From positions 62,001-126,000 of the forward strand of contig NZ_JAFCLP010000023.1 of assembly GCF_018129405.1 (NCBI RefSeq): a stretch of DNA of 64,000 bases. The letters run 5' to 3'. The DNA comes from Bradyrhizobium iriomotense (GTDB taxonomy: Bacteria; Pseudomonadota; Alphaproteobacteria; Rhizobiales; Xanthobacteraceae). Of this stretch, positions 16,212 to 24,339 are shown one piece after another. Numbering within the stretch: the first letter of the stretch is position 1; every line of letters begins with the position of its first letter. Below the pieces are notes generated by a model, which made no database searches, had not been told where the DNA came from, and worked only from the letters and a program-made list of their open reading frames with translations. A program made the translations under genes and the position numbers.

Positions 16212-17438
16212 TCACTCCTGTACTGCCACTTCGTTGTAGAGGACGCCGTCACGCACCATCGCCTCGATGGCTTCGGCCGACACCCCCAGCGAGGCGGCAA
16301 TGCGGCGATTGTCCTGGCCGAGCAGCGGCGCCGGAGTCCGCACCGTGGTGTCGCAGTCTGAGAAGCGGAACGGCAGGTTAGGCAGCGTCACCTTGCCGAG
16401 CACGGGATGCTCCTGCTCGACCAGCATGCCACGCGCATGGATCTGCGGATCCTTCACGACCTCTTCGATCGTCTGCACGGGAGCCGACGGCACACCCGCT
16501 GCCTCAAGTGCCGCAAGACAGGCGTCCCGAGATGGTTGCGACTGCGTCCAGGTGCGCACAATCTCCATCGCTTCAGCATAATGGGCGTTGCGCGCAGCAG
16601 GCGTGGTGAAGCGTTCGTCGGATGCCAACGTGTCTCCCGCGATCAGGCTCGCCAATCGTTGCCACGCATCATCGACTTGCGCGGCGATGACAAGATTGCC
16701 GTCCTTGGCCGGAAAGACGCCGTAAACGGTCGAGTCTGGCTGTCCGCTGCCAGTCTGCTTTGGCAGATCGGTGCCGCCGGAGAGGAAGTAGCGCTGAACC
16801 GCATAGTCGTGCATCGAGACCATGCAGTCGTACAGCGCCAGATCGATATGCTGGCCGCGCCCGGATGAAGCGCGGCCGACCAGCGCGGCATTGATCGCAG
16901 CCACACCGTGAATGCCGGTATACATGTCGGCCAGTGGCATCCGCAGCAGCGGCGGCGCTTCGCCGGGAGTACCCAGTTGCGCCAGGGCGCCCGACATCGC
17001 CTCTGCGATCAGGCCGAAGCCCGGACGGTCGGCATAGGGACCGGTGTGGCCATAGGCGGAGACAGAGCAGTAGACCAACCTGGGATTCCGCGCCGACAGC
17101 GCCTTGTAACCGAGCCCGAGACGCTCGAGTGCGCCGGGGCGGTAGTTCTCGATGAAGACGTCGGCCGTGTCGACCAGCTTCATCATCATGTCGAGACCGC
17201 GCGTATCGCGCAGGTCGATGCACAATCCCTGCTTGCCCATGTTCTGCTGCAGGAAGTAGCCGGATTGTCCGTCCTTGAAATAGCCGTGGGCGCGGCCCGC
17301 ATCACCTTGCTTCGGACGCTCCAACTTGATGACTTCCGCGCCCATCGCGGCGAGGCAACGGCCCATGAACGGGCCCGCCAGGAAATGGCTGTAATCGATG
17401 ACGCGAATGCCTTTGAGCGGCAGATCTTGCGCGGTCAT
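16212..17438 (-). CDS. CaiB/BaiF class III CoA-transferase
   Basis: 408 residues, full length. The N-terminal GIRVIDYSHFLAGPFMGRCLAAMGAEVIKLE (read in parts) is typical, and the catalytic Asp lies in ADMYTGIHG near residue 172. IENYRPGALERLGLGY, YCSVSAYGHTGPYADRPGF and the C-terminal GQDNRRIAASLG are also family hallmarks. It moves CoA between carboxylic acids to activate a substrate without ATP. It overlaps the MaoC gene by four bases. An activated CoA ester made here could be hydrated by the MaoC protein, which suggests the operon handles a CoA-bound intermediate besides hydroaromatic acids. Confidence 0.92.
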   Translation of the reverse strand: MTAQDLPLKGIRVIDYSHFLAGPFMGRCLAAMGAEVIKLERPKQGDAGRAHGYFKDGQSGYFLQQNMGKQGLCIDLRDTRGLDMMMKLVDTADVFIENYRPGALERLGLGYKALSARNPRLVYCSVSAYGHTGPYADRPGFGLIAEAMSGALAQLGTPGEAPPLLRMPLADMYTGIHGVAAINAALVGRASSGRGQHIDLALYDCMVSMHDYAVQRYFLSGGTDLPKQTGSGQPDSTVYGVFPAKDGNLVIAAQVDDAWQRLASLIAGDTLASDERFTTPAARNAHYAEAMEIVRTWTQSQPSRDACLAALEAAGVPSAPVQTIEEVVKDPQIHARGMLVEQEHPVLGKVTLPNLPFRFSDCDTTVRTPAPLLGQDNRRIAASLGVSAEAIEAMVRDGVLYNEVAVQE

Positions 17439-17905
17439 GCCTGCTCTCCTGCGGCGCTGGTCTTCGGGCGCATCGGGATCATCAGCCGATGCTCACCGAG
17501 TTGCACCACCTCCCCGCGCTGATTGATCAGCTCAGAAGGGAGCACCACGATGCCCCACCCATCACGCTTGGTGGCGCGCATTGAACCAACGCGGAACTTG
17601 ACGTGCACGGTGTCGCCGAGCTTGATCGGCAGTTTGAAATCCCACGTCCAGCCCAGCGACATTCCGGGAAGGAATCGGTAGTCGGCACGGGTCTTCAAAC
17701 CATCGGCCAGCGACAGACCAAACAGCCCGTGCGCGACGCGCGTACCGAATGGTGTGGTCTTGGCGTATTCCTCGTCGACATGGACGGGCGTGAAATCGCC
17801 CGTTAGCTCGGCGTAGGCATTCACCATTGCTTCGGTGACCGTTACCGAAAGGGTAACGCATTCGTCGCCGACCTTGGCATCGTCCCAGTAGCGCTCATCC
17901 GTCAT
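17435..17905 (-). CDS. MaoC-like (R)-specific enoyl-CoA hydratase
   Basis: 156 residues, hot-dog fold. The hydratase 2 motif with catalytic Asp and His is GDFTPVHVDEEYA near residues 36-48, followed by HGLFGLSLADG. The family hydrates 2-enoyl-CoA or mesaconyl-type CoA esters. Its stop overlaps the CoA-transferase start (ATGA), so the products are made together and probably act in sequence. The substrate is unknown. Confidence 0.9.
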   Translation of the reverse strand: MTDERYWDDAKVGDECVTLSVTVTEAMVNAYAELTGDFTPVHVDEEYAKTTPFGTRVAHGLFGLSLADGLKTRADYRFLPGMSLGWTWDFKLPIKLGDTVHVKFRVGSMRATKRDGWGIVVLPSELINQRGEVVQLGEHRLMIPMRPKTSAAGEQA

Positions 17906-17917
17906 GTCGCGTGTTCC

Positions 17918-18304
17918 TCAGGCCCGTGGATTGATCGCCAGCGCCGCTTCCACGGCACCCACACTGGCTTGCAAGATTTCGACGTTCAGGCCGCCCGGCA
18001 GCTCGAGCCAGTTCGGGCCGGCGGGCAGTGCTTTGGCGCCCCACGCGGCGGCACGGGCGAGCACACCTTCGTAATCGTCGACCATGATGCCGAGATGGGC
18101 GAGACGGCCCTCCGGTCCGACGAAGTTCGGATCTTCGATGAGTTGAACGCTTCCGAGCACCCATACCTGACGCGGGCGCGGGCCATCGGCGGGTTGCTCG
18201 TCGCGGATAGTGAGACCAAGCACCACACGAAAGAAGTCGACGTGACGATCCACATCCGGCACGCGAATCGCGACGTGCTCGACATAGGCGCGGGGCAACG
18301 ACAT
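17918..18304 (-). CDS. VOC-superfamily (glyoxalase-like) protein
   Basis: 128 residues with two beta-alpha-beta-beta-beta halves. Probable metal ligands are His in VEHVAIRVPDVD (near 10), His in LAHLGIMVDD (near 69) and Glu in LNVEILQ (near 111). Members act as glyoxalases, epimerases, dioxygenases or isomerases. Some catabolic 3-dehydroshikimate dehydratases carry a C-terminal VOC-like domain, but this protein alone lacks the TIM-barrel dehydratase part. It lies 4 bases after the reductase gene. The exact reaction cannot be assigned. Confidence 0.82.
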   Translation of the reverse strand: MSLPRAYVEHVAIRVPDVDRHVDFFRVVLGLTIRDEQPADGPRPRQVWVLGSVQLIEDPNFVGPEGRLAHLGIMVDDYEGVLARAAAWGAKALPAGPNWLELPGGLNVEILQASVGAVEAALAINPRA

Positions 18305-18308
18305 CGTC

Positions 18309-19253
18309 TCAGGCCTTTCCCGGATAATCGCTGCGGGCGTATTCGAGCCCTTTGATCAACGCGACGAGGGTCGAATTGACGGGGGTCGGGACATTGAACT
18401 TGGCCCCCCAACGCACGACCGAGCCGTGAATGTAATCGACCTCGGTCAGATTGCCGGACTGCAAGCTCTGCAACATCGAGGTCTTGAACTCGGGCGGTAG
18501 GCCTGCCGATGCCATGGTCCAGGCGCGCCGCGGGTCGGTAATCGAGATCTTGACGCCGGCAGCTTGCGCGACGGCAATGCTCTCTGAAATCGCTGCTAGC
18601 GCGCAATCCTCCAGGATGGGGAGCGAATAGAGGCCGCCATAGGTCAGGCCGGTAATGGCGGTAACGCCGCCTCCGGCAACGTTGATGAAGAGCTTGTCCC
18701 ACATCGTGCCCAGGATGTTGTCACTGAGCAGCGTGAGAATGCCGGCACGATTGAACGTCTCGGAAATCCGCTGTGCGCGTTCGGTCAAGCGTCCATCGAG
18801 CTCGCCGATGATGGTTTCCTTGCCGACGACCCCCGAGCGAACATGACCGGGTCCGAGCAGCACGCCGCCAACATAGGTCTTGCCTGCCATGACCCTGTCA
18901 CGACCGACTTCCTCCGAGAGGATGTCTTCGTGGCCAAGGCCGTTTTGCAGCGACATCACAACCGTCTGCGGTCCGATGATCGGCGCCGCCGCCCGGATCG
19001 CATCCCGCGTGTGGTAGGATTTGACGAGGACGATGACGAGGTCCGCCACCATGCCGACCTCGGCGGCGGAGGTGCACGCAGAGAGCTTTACAGTGGCCTC
19101 AGCGCCACCCTCGAGCATCCGCAGACCGCTGGCATTAATCGCGTCGACATGAGCCTGAAACGGATCGATCAACCACACCTCGGCACCGCCGCGCGCCAGG
19201 GTGCCGCCGATGGTCGAGCCCAAGGCCCCCGCTCCGATAAAGCAGATCCTCAT
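18309..19253 (-). CDS. Ketopantoate reductase-like (ApbA/PanE) dehydrogenase
   Basis: 314 residues. The N-terminal dinucleotide motif is GAGALGSTIGG at residues 7-17, followed by LVKSYHTRDA and MSLQNGLGHED. The C-terminal domain has the catalytic Lys in MWDKLFINVAGG near residue 181 and the hallmark SGNLTEVDYIHGSVV near 263-277. The family reduces 2-oxo acids such as ketopantoate with NADPH. As the first gene of a catabolic operon it probably acts on another 2-oxo or 2-hydroxy acid. The divergent lysR gene begins 103 bases away, so the operon promoter should lie in 19254-19355. Confidence 0.87.
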   Translation of the reverse strand: MRICFIGAGALGSTIGGTLARGGAEVWLIDPFQAHVDAINASGLRMLEGGAEATVKLSACTSAAEVGMVADLVIVLVKSYHTRDAIRAAAPIIGPQTVVMSLQNGLGHEDILSEEVGRDRVMAGKTYVGGVLLGPGHVRSGVVGKETIIGELDGRLTERAQRISETFNRAGILTLLSDNILGTMWDKLFINVAGGGVTAITGLTYGGLYSLPILEDCALAAISESIAVAQAAGVKISITDPRRAWTMASAGLPPEFKTSMLQSLQSGNLTEVDYIHGSVVRWGAKFNVPTPVNSTLVALIKGLEYARSDYPGKA

Positions 19254-19355
19254 CCGAACGTTTCTCCCGCGCCTTTTTCGGCGTCGGAGGCGTGGTAGCA
19301 GTCCGCCCTTTATTCGGATATGCTATGATTCTTATATCCATTATTGTAGATTGCA
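19254..19355. promoter_or_regulatory. Divergent promoter region between lysR and 13-gene operon
   Basis: 102 bases, A/T-rich compared with the flanks (for example TATTCGGATATGCTATGATTC read in part at 19313-19333). LysR proteins usually bind such shared regions at a T-N11-A motif. ATTCTTATATCCATTATTGT near the lysR start is a weak candidate. The exact site is not resolved. Confidence 0.4.
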
Positions 19356-20336
19356 ATGAAGCACCGGGACCTCTCCGAGACGAACCTGCTGGACCCGCGC
19401 CTGCTCCGGCTGTTTGACGCCTTGTTCACCACGGGCAGCGTCACCAAAGCGGCCGAAAAGCTCGGTCAAAGCCAGCCGACCATTTCGATCTGGCTGGCGC
19501 GCCTGCGAAAGGAACTCGACGATCCGCTCTTCATCCGGTCGGCGGAGGGGATGCTGCCGACTCCGCGCGCGGAGGCTCTCATCGGGACGGCTAGACAAGC
19601 ATTGGAGATGCTGCGTCGTCTGGCCGAGCTTCGCCCTGAGTTTGATCCGGCGACTGCAAAGCGCCGCTTCGTCATCTGCATGACGGATGCGAGCCACATC
19701 ACGCTGCTTCCGGCCATCCTCGCCCACGTTCGCCGCGTTGCGCCAGGCATCCGCATCGAGGCGGCGCAGATCGGCGGCGATACCCCGCGAATGCTGCAGT
19801 CTGGCGAGGCCGATCTGGCGCTCGGCTACATCTCGGACCTCGACGCTGGACACTTCCAACAGGCACTTTTTCCGCAGGATTGGGTCTGCCTGGCGAACGC
19901 AAAACATGTTCGGATCGGCGACCGCATCACCGCAAAGGATTTCAGGCGTGAGGCGCACGTCCTCATTCGTTCCGGCACCGGACATCAGTTGCTCGCGGAC
20001 GCGCTGAAGGAGCAGCGGATGGTCCTTGACGTTGCGCTCGAGCTGCCGGGCTTTTTGGGGTTACCCGCAATCGTCGGGACGACTGACCTGATCGCCACCC
20101 TTCCAAGGCACATTGGCGAAACGCTGGCCCACTATTACGGACTGCGCGTGCTCGAATGCCCGCTGGCGATCGCCGGCTTTACGGTGAAGCAATATTGGCA
20201 CGCCCGTTTCCATCACGACCCGGCGAGCCAATGGTTGCGTGATTTATGCGCGGAGCTTTTTCAACAGCAGGAAGTGCGAGGTCTACATCGTTCCGGTCGG
20301 GCAAGGAAACGAAAGCCACGCGATTTGCAGTCGTAG
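19356..20336 (+). CDS. LysR-family regulator of the divergent operon
   Basis: 326 residues. An N-terminal winged helix-turn-helix covers about residues 13-70 (LLRLFDALFTTGSVTKAAEKLGQSQPTIS read in parts, then LRKELDDPLF). A C-terminal effector-binding domain of the periplasmic-binding fold follows (IEAAQIGGDTPRMLQSGEAD, LALGYISDLDAG). It is divergent from the 13-gene operon and should activate it in response to a pathway acid. The domain layout resembles regulators of aromatic catabolism such as NahR or LinR, in which a conserved P-T-I-S-x-W-L recognition helix occurs. The effector is not known. Confidence 0.9.
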   Translation: MKHRDLSETNLLDPRLLRLFDALFTTGSVTKAAEKLGQSQPTISIWLARLRKELDDPLFIRSAEGMLPTPRAEALIGTARQALEMLRRLAELRPEFDPATAKRRFVICMTDASHITLLPAILAHVRRVAPGIRIEAAQIGGDTPRMLQSGEADLALGYISDLDAGHFQQALFPQDWVCLANAKHVRIGDRITAKDFRREAHVLIRSGTGHQLLADALKEQRMVLDVALELPGFLGLPAIVGTTDLIATLPRHIGETLAHYYGLRVLECPLAIAGFTVKQYWHARFHHDPASQWLRDLCAELFQQQEVRGLHRSGRARKRKPRDLQS

Positions 20337-20951
20337 TGGTCCGCGATAGCGGGCGACACCACCCACGAGGCCGCCGGATGGGCGGCCTGCGGCACGGCTG
20401 CAATTCCGCACAACCGCATCTCGACCGGTTGTCCGCTTCGTTCGTCATAGCACCCTATTCTACGATGAGGGCAAAACAGACCTTCCCTAGCAGCTTCCGC
20501 GGTATATCGTTGGAATGGAAGCCTCGGAGATAAGCCAGCATGGCCACGCCGTTTAGTTCGATTCTGGACTGAGTCTCTGTTTTCAAACGCGCCCAAAAGA
20601 CCTGACCGAGATCGAACTGCTTAACGAATGAACTCAACAGCTTAAACACTGGCTGGGGCCGGAGGGTACTCAGCCAGACAATGACCGCCTACAGGCTACT
20701 GAAATAACTCACGAAAACGGAGCGACACGAGCGCTGTGTAGCAGCTGAGTGCAGCACCCCGCAAGCCCGTCCGGACAGGTGTTGCAATGACTTGTTTGGG
20801 TAGCAAACGCGGACCATTCGCTTCGCCCTGGGAGAGAGCTGCGGAGCTTTCCGTATCGCGAGGCCCCTCTACGCGGCCGCACCACGACCAACCAATGTTG
20901 CCGAAGGCATACGGCGATTGTTAGCCGACGACCGAGCCTCAAGGCGCCAGA
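20337..20951. other. Intergenic region of about 600 bases, likely eroded
   Basis: No convincing gene was found. A 64-codon leftward frame at 20455-20649 (GTG start, beginning FKLLSSFVKQFDLGQVFW) is the only one with plausible composition and is kept as doubtful. The segment adjoins the broken end of the CoA-transferase pseudogene, so it may be the scar of an insertion or deletion. Confidence 0.35.
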
Positions 20952-21860
20952 TCAGGACGACAACATTCGCAACGGGCCAGGCGAGTTGCTGTTGACGAGC
21001 ACATCGGCCTCCGCCAGCAGCGCGATCAGGCGCGCCTTGCCGGAGCGGCTCTTCACGTCGGTCAGGATGCACTTCTTGCCCCAGTTGACGTCGAGCCACA
21101 GCGGCAACACCCAGTCGCCGACCGGCGGTTGAATCTTGATCACGTCGGCGCCCTGCTCGGCGAGCAGCCGCCCGATCGTGGGACCTGCGACCAGATGCGC
21201 CATCTCGATCACGCGCACGCCTTCGAGCGGGCGCGCCCTTGCCCTGCCGAGCCGCCGGTTGTCGCCTTTGCTCGTGCGCTGCTCGATCTGCACCATCGGC
21301 AGTTTCGCCGTTGCCGCTCCTTGCGGATGTGCGAGCCATTCCTCGGGACTGCGTACGATCCCAGCGGGAATACGCCGCGCCGCCATCTCGTCCTCGATCT
21401 GCTGCACTGGCTTCTTTTCGACCGCCGCCTGGATGGCGTGTGCGGAGTTGGAGCACTGGAAATAATCGAGCAGCGCATCACGCAAGTGCGGATGCAGGCC
21501 GATCATGGTGACGAAGCGACCGTCCTTGGCGCGGTAGGTGCCGTTGTCGGGACCGATCGGCCAGGTGTCCATCAGACAGCCATAGCCGTTGAGGAACTGG
21601 AGCTGGCCGGAGTTGAGCAGCAATCCGCAGCGGCGCCGGTTCAGCGTCATAGTTTGCGACGGCAGGCCGCGCAGCCGGCCGATATGTTCGACGACTGAGC
21701 CGAAGGCCGCCATGACGCCGGCGGCGTAGTCGTGCGCCTTGATCGGGCTGACCGTGTAGGAAACGCCGGGCTCCACCGTCACCTTCGCCGGATCGATGGC
21801 GAAGGGCAGCGTGTCGGCGATGGCGTCGAAGGTTTTTCGCTGGAGTGTCTCAATGATCAT
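20952..21860 (-). pseudogene. CaiB/BaiF CoA-transferase, truncated at the 3' end
   Basis: 302 residues of a family in which two CaiB-like segments are joined. The first part (YAAGVMAAFGSVVEHIGRLR, GPDNGTYRAKDGRFVTMIGL) is a C-terminal CaiB half. The second begins LEGVRVIEMAHLVAGPTIGRLL and reaches ADVLVNSNSPG. Relatives continue for about 150 more residues with the RLG and YGHxGPW segments; here the frame ends after PLRMLSS. Nothing related follows downstream. It is therefore probably inactive. Its start at 21860 is intact. It is unrelated in closeness to the intact CoA-transferase at 16212-17438. Confidence 0.75.
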
Positions 21861-22261
21861 GGCGCCTTACCCCTCTCACAAGCTGGTTCGCGGCGCAGAA
21901 CGCCGCAGTGGAAGGCGGCCGCACATGGAGCCGTGCACAACGCTCTGGCGTTCAAGACTGAAACGGCAGCTTCCGGGCCGGGAGCCTAGTGCACGCCATC
22001 CCGTGATCGAGTTAAGCCGAACAAAGACCGGCAAATCCTTCCAAAGCCGGAGCCGCAAGGTCGAACGCACTGAGACAAACCGCGACGTGGCATTTGATTG
22101 CGCCGGAGAGAGCAATTGTGGCGGCCCGCACGGTTTCAGCGGCGCGATGGCCGTAAGGCCGCATCGCTTTGGAACGATTTGCAGGAATTAGGAGGGCTTG
22201 GCTGAGAATCTTGACCGAAGCGACATAGAGGAGACGCTGCAGATTGGAGATCGGCGGCATC
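21861..22261. other. Intergenic region between divergent genes
   Basis: About 400 bases that must hold the promoters of the truncated CoA-transferase gene and the patatin gene. No coding frame with family features, no T-tailed hairpin and no clear operator were recognised. Confidence 0.35.
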
Positions 22262-23653
22262 ATGCCATCCAGGGTTATAGACTGGCGCTCGGCCTTTGCT
22301 TGCCGGGCCGGGTTCGCAATCGCAGCGCTGTCGCTATGCTTGATGCTCACTCATTGCGCAGAGCTCAACCAGGTTGCGAATCTGCCCGCGCAGCATAGTC
22401 CCAAATCGGCTCGCATGACCGTGCCGGAGTTCGACGGCGACACCGCGATCGGCCTAGCGTTTTCCGGTGGTGGAACGCGAGCCGCCGCCTTTGCTTTCGG
22501 CGTGCTCCGTGGACTTGACCAACTTCACTCGCCAGGCGGCGTAAGCTACCTCAATCGCATCATGTTCGTGACCGGGGTCTCCGGAGGCTCCGTAACCGCA
22601 GCGTATTTCGGCCTCAAAGGCCGCGAGGCGCTGGTTGATTTCCGGGAACGCTTTCTGCTGAGAGACGCCGAGGAAGCCCTGCGAACCGAGATCGACCTCG
22701 CGAATTTCTCGAGTGGCTTACACGGAGGCACCAATGGTGCAAGCCGACTGACGGGATGGCTCGACCGAAATCTCTTCGAGGGCGCCACAATGGGAGAGCT
22801 GCAGAAACCCGGCAAGCCAATCATCTGGATCAATGCGTCCGATCTGTTTCACCGAACGCCATTTGTGTTCTCGCCGGTGACATTTTCCGCATTGTGCAGC
22901 GATCTCAAGGAATTTCCGTTGTCGATGGCGGTGGCGGCTTCAGCAGCGGTTCCGGTTGTCTTTACGCCGATCGTGCTGGAAAGCTTTGCGTCGTCATGCC
23001 CGGTGACTCCGCCGAGTTGGTTGGACGCAGCTCTCGCCGATCCCAATAGGGGATCGCAGGCTCGCGCGTTTGCCACGGCATTGGCGAACTATCGCGATCC
23101 CGACAAGGTCAAATACCTGAAACTCGCGGACGGCGGCATTACCGACAACTTTGGGCTTTCCGGCCTCGTCATCGCGCGGGCGGCAGCGGCAGCTCCCTAC
23201 CTGCCTCTGACGCCCGAGAAGGCCGTGCGCTTGCGAAGAATCGTCTTCATCGTTGTGAATTCAGGGCAGACGCCATCTGGTGGCTGGTCCCGCACCCTGG
23301 AGGGCCCCACAGGTGTCGAACTTCTCGGTGCCGTGACCGATACCGCGATCAGCTCGGCCGTTCGGAGCGGTTTCGACGCGTTTCGCCTCACGCTTCAGGA
23401 ATGGGAACGCTCGGTCAGGCGCTGGCGATGCAGCCTGCCGCAACGAGAGACGAGGCGCCTCGGCGCGGCGGCCGGCTGGCGATGTGACGACATTACCTTC
23501 GAGGTCGCCGAAGTCTCGTTCGACCAACTCGGACCACACTTGGCAGCAAGGCTCTCGGCGATTCCAACACGTTTCAAGCTGCCTGCCGAGGATGTCGATC
23601 TGCTCATCAAGTCGGGCTCGGATGCAATCCTCGCTCAACCCAACATGCGCTAA
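22262..23653 (+). CDS. Patatin-like phospholipase lipoprotein
   Basis: 463 residues. The N-terminus is a lipoprotein signal (hydrophobic AGFAIAALSLCLML followed by lipobox-like LTHC near residue 33). The patatin motifs are FSGGGTRAAAFAFGVL near residues 68-83, the nucleophile elbow GVSGGSVTAAYFG near 105-117 and the catalytic Asp motif DGGITDNFGLSG near 290. The chosen ATG at 22262 follows GGAGA by 11 bases; a TTG 18 bases upstream is possible. It probably acts on phospholipids at the inner face of the outer membrane or in the periplasm. It differs from the cytoplasmic patatin at 5778 and stands alone. Confidence 0.87.
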   Translation: MPSRVIDWRSAFACRAGFAIAALSLCLMLTHCAELNQVANLPAQHSPKSARMTVPEFDGDTAIGLAFSGGGTRAAAFAFGVLRGLDQLHSPGGVSYLNRIMFVTGVSGGSVTAAYFGLKGREALVDFRERFLLRDAEEALRTEIDLANFSSGLHGGTNGASRLTGWLDRNLFEGATMGELQKPGKPIIWINASDLFHRTPFVFSPVTFSALCSDLKEFPLSMAVAASAAVPVVFTPIVLESFASSCPVTPPSWLDAALADPNRGSQARAFATALANYRDPDKVKYLKLADGGITDNFGLSGLVIARAAAAAPYLPLTPEKAVRLRRIVFIVVNSGQTPSGGWSRTLEGPTGVELLGAVTDTAISSAVRSGFDAFRLTLQEWERSVRRWRCSLPQRETRRLGAAAGWRCDDITFEVAEVSFDQLGPHLAARLSAIPTRFKLPAEDVDLLIKSGSDAILAQPNMR

Positions 23654-23906
23654 CGCTGCCGGGACGCGTGCGCCGCCTTTGCAACGATTTGCGCGCCTCT
23701 ATCCCGTTTGGCTCCCAGCTTGGCCCGCTAAGCGTCCGCATTCCGGGTTTCAATGGATTGAACAGCGGAGGCATTGACCCGGATAGCATGCTCGCCCGAT
23801 GAGACTGATCACCAGTTCTGAATTGAGGATCTCCGGCGCCTTCAACCTGGCCCGGCGCGTTTGCCGTGCCGGCTGAGAAAACTGCGAAACTCAGTCCTCC
23901 TCTGGG

Positions 23907-24033
23907 CTATTGATACTGCTCCGCTCGCTTCGCAAGCACCGCCAGCAGTGCCTCCTTCGGATCTTCGGCGGCCTTGCGGATGATTTCGTTGAAACTGCTG
24001 AAGAATTTCCGGGGTTGGTAGCTACCCTGGATA
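23907..24033 (-). pseudogene. C-terminal coding relic abutting the tRNA 3' end
   Basis: Reading leftward from the tRNA end, one frame stays open for about 42 codons to a TAG at 23907-23909 and has strongly protein-like composition (RKFFSSFNEIIRKAAEDPKE, then ALLAVLAKRAEQYQ). No start codon or ribosome site exists; the frame enters the tRNA gene. It may be the tail of a gene cut by integration at the tRNA. The parent family was not recognised. Confidence 0.4.
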
Positions 24034-24110
24034 TGGTAGCGGGGGAGGGACTCGAACCCCCGACCCCAGGATTATGATTCCCGTGCTCTAACCAGCTGAG
24101 CTACCCCGCC
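24034..24110 (-). tRNA. tRNA-Met(CAT), elongator type
   Basis: 77 bases including an encoded CCA. The cloverleaf reads acceptor GGCGGGG paired with CCCCGCT (terminal G-U), D arm GCTC/GAGC, anticodon stem CGGGA/TCCTG with loop ATCATAA (anticodon CAT at 24074-24076), and T arm with GGTTCGAGTCC. The sequence fits elongator tRNA-Met of Rhizobiales better than the lysidine-modified tRNA-Ile2, whose acceptor and anticodon stems differ. The initiator is excluded because it lacks the GGG/CCC anticodon stem pairs. Confidence 0.95.
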
Positions 24111-24299
24111 ACAGGGATCGCGGCGGCGAATAAGGCCGATCTCGCGAACGCGCGGCATATAAGGAAGGGGGCGGCGGGAAGTCAAGCAAAGTGGCGGCGA
24201 TTCATGGGGTGATTTCGCTGGCGAAATCGAGCGGTTCGGGGCCGAACTCGTCCAATTTCGGGCACCAGACTCGCGGAGAGCCCCCTTGTGCGGATTCCG

Positions 24300-24325
24300 G
24301 CCTCTCCCCGCGCGCGGGGAGAGGC
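24300..24325. repeat. Perfect 26-base palindrome
   Basis: GCCTCTCCCCGCGCG and its complement form a perfect 26-base inverted repeat without a T-run. It lies 14 bases past the stop of the leftward proline-rich protein gene (24340). Such CCTCTCCCCGC hairpins are dispersed in Bradyrhizobium-type genomes. It could stop transcription or protect transcript ends. Confidence 0.75.
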
Positions 24326-24339
24326 GAAGGAGAACCGGC

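Noticed and set aside
17918-18304. Stand-alone 3-dehydroshikimate dehydratase
   Set aside because: Only the VOC fold is present; the TIM-barrel catalytic part of the known enzymes is missing.
22012-22350. Leftward frame of 112 codons upstream of the lipoprotein patatin
   Set aside because: Overlaps the patatin signal peptide region antisense and shows no motif or ribosome site.
24034-24110. tRNA-Ile2 with lysidine-modified CAT anticodon
   Set aside because: Acceptor stem GGCGGGG and anticodon stem CGGGA/TCCTG fit elongator tRNA-Met of alphaproteobacteria.
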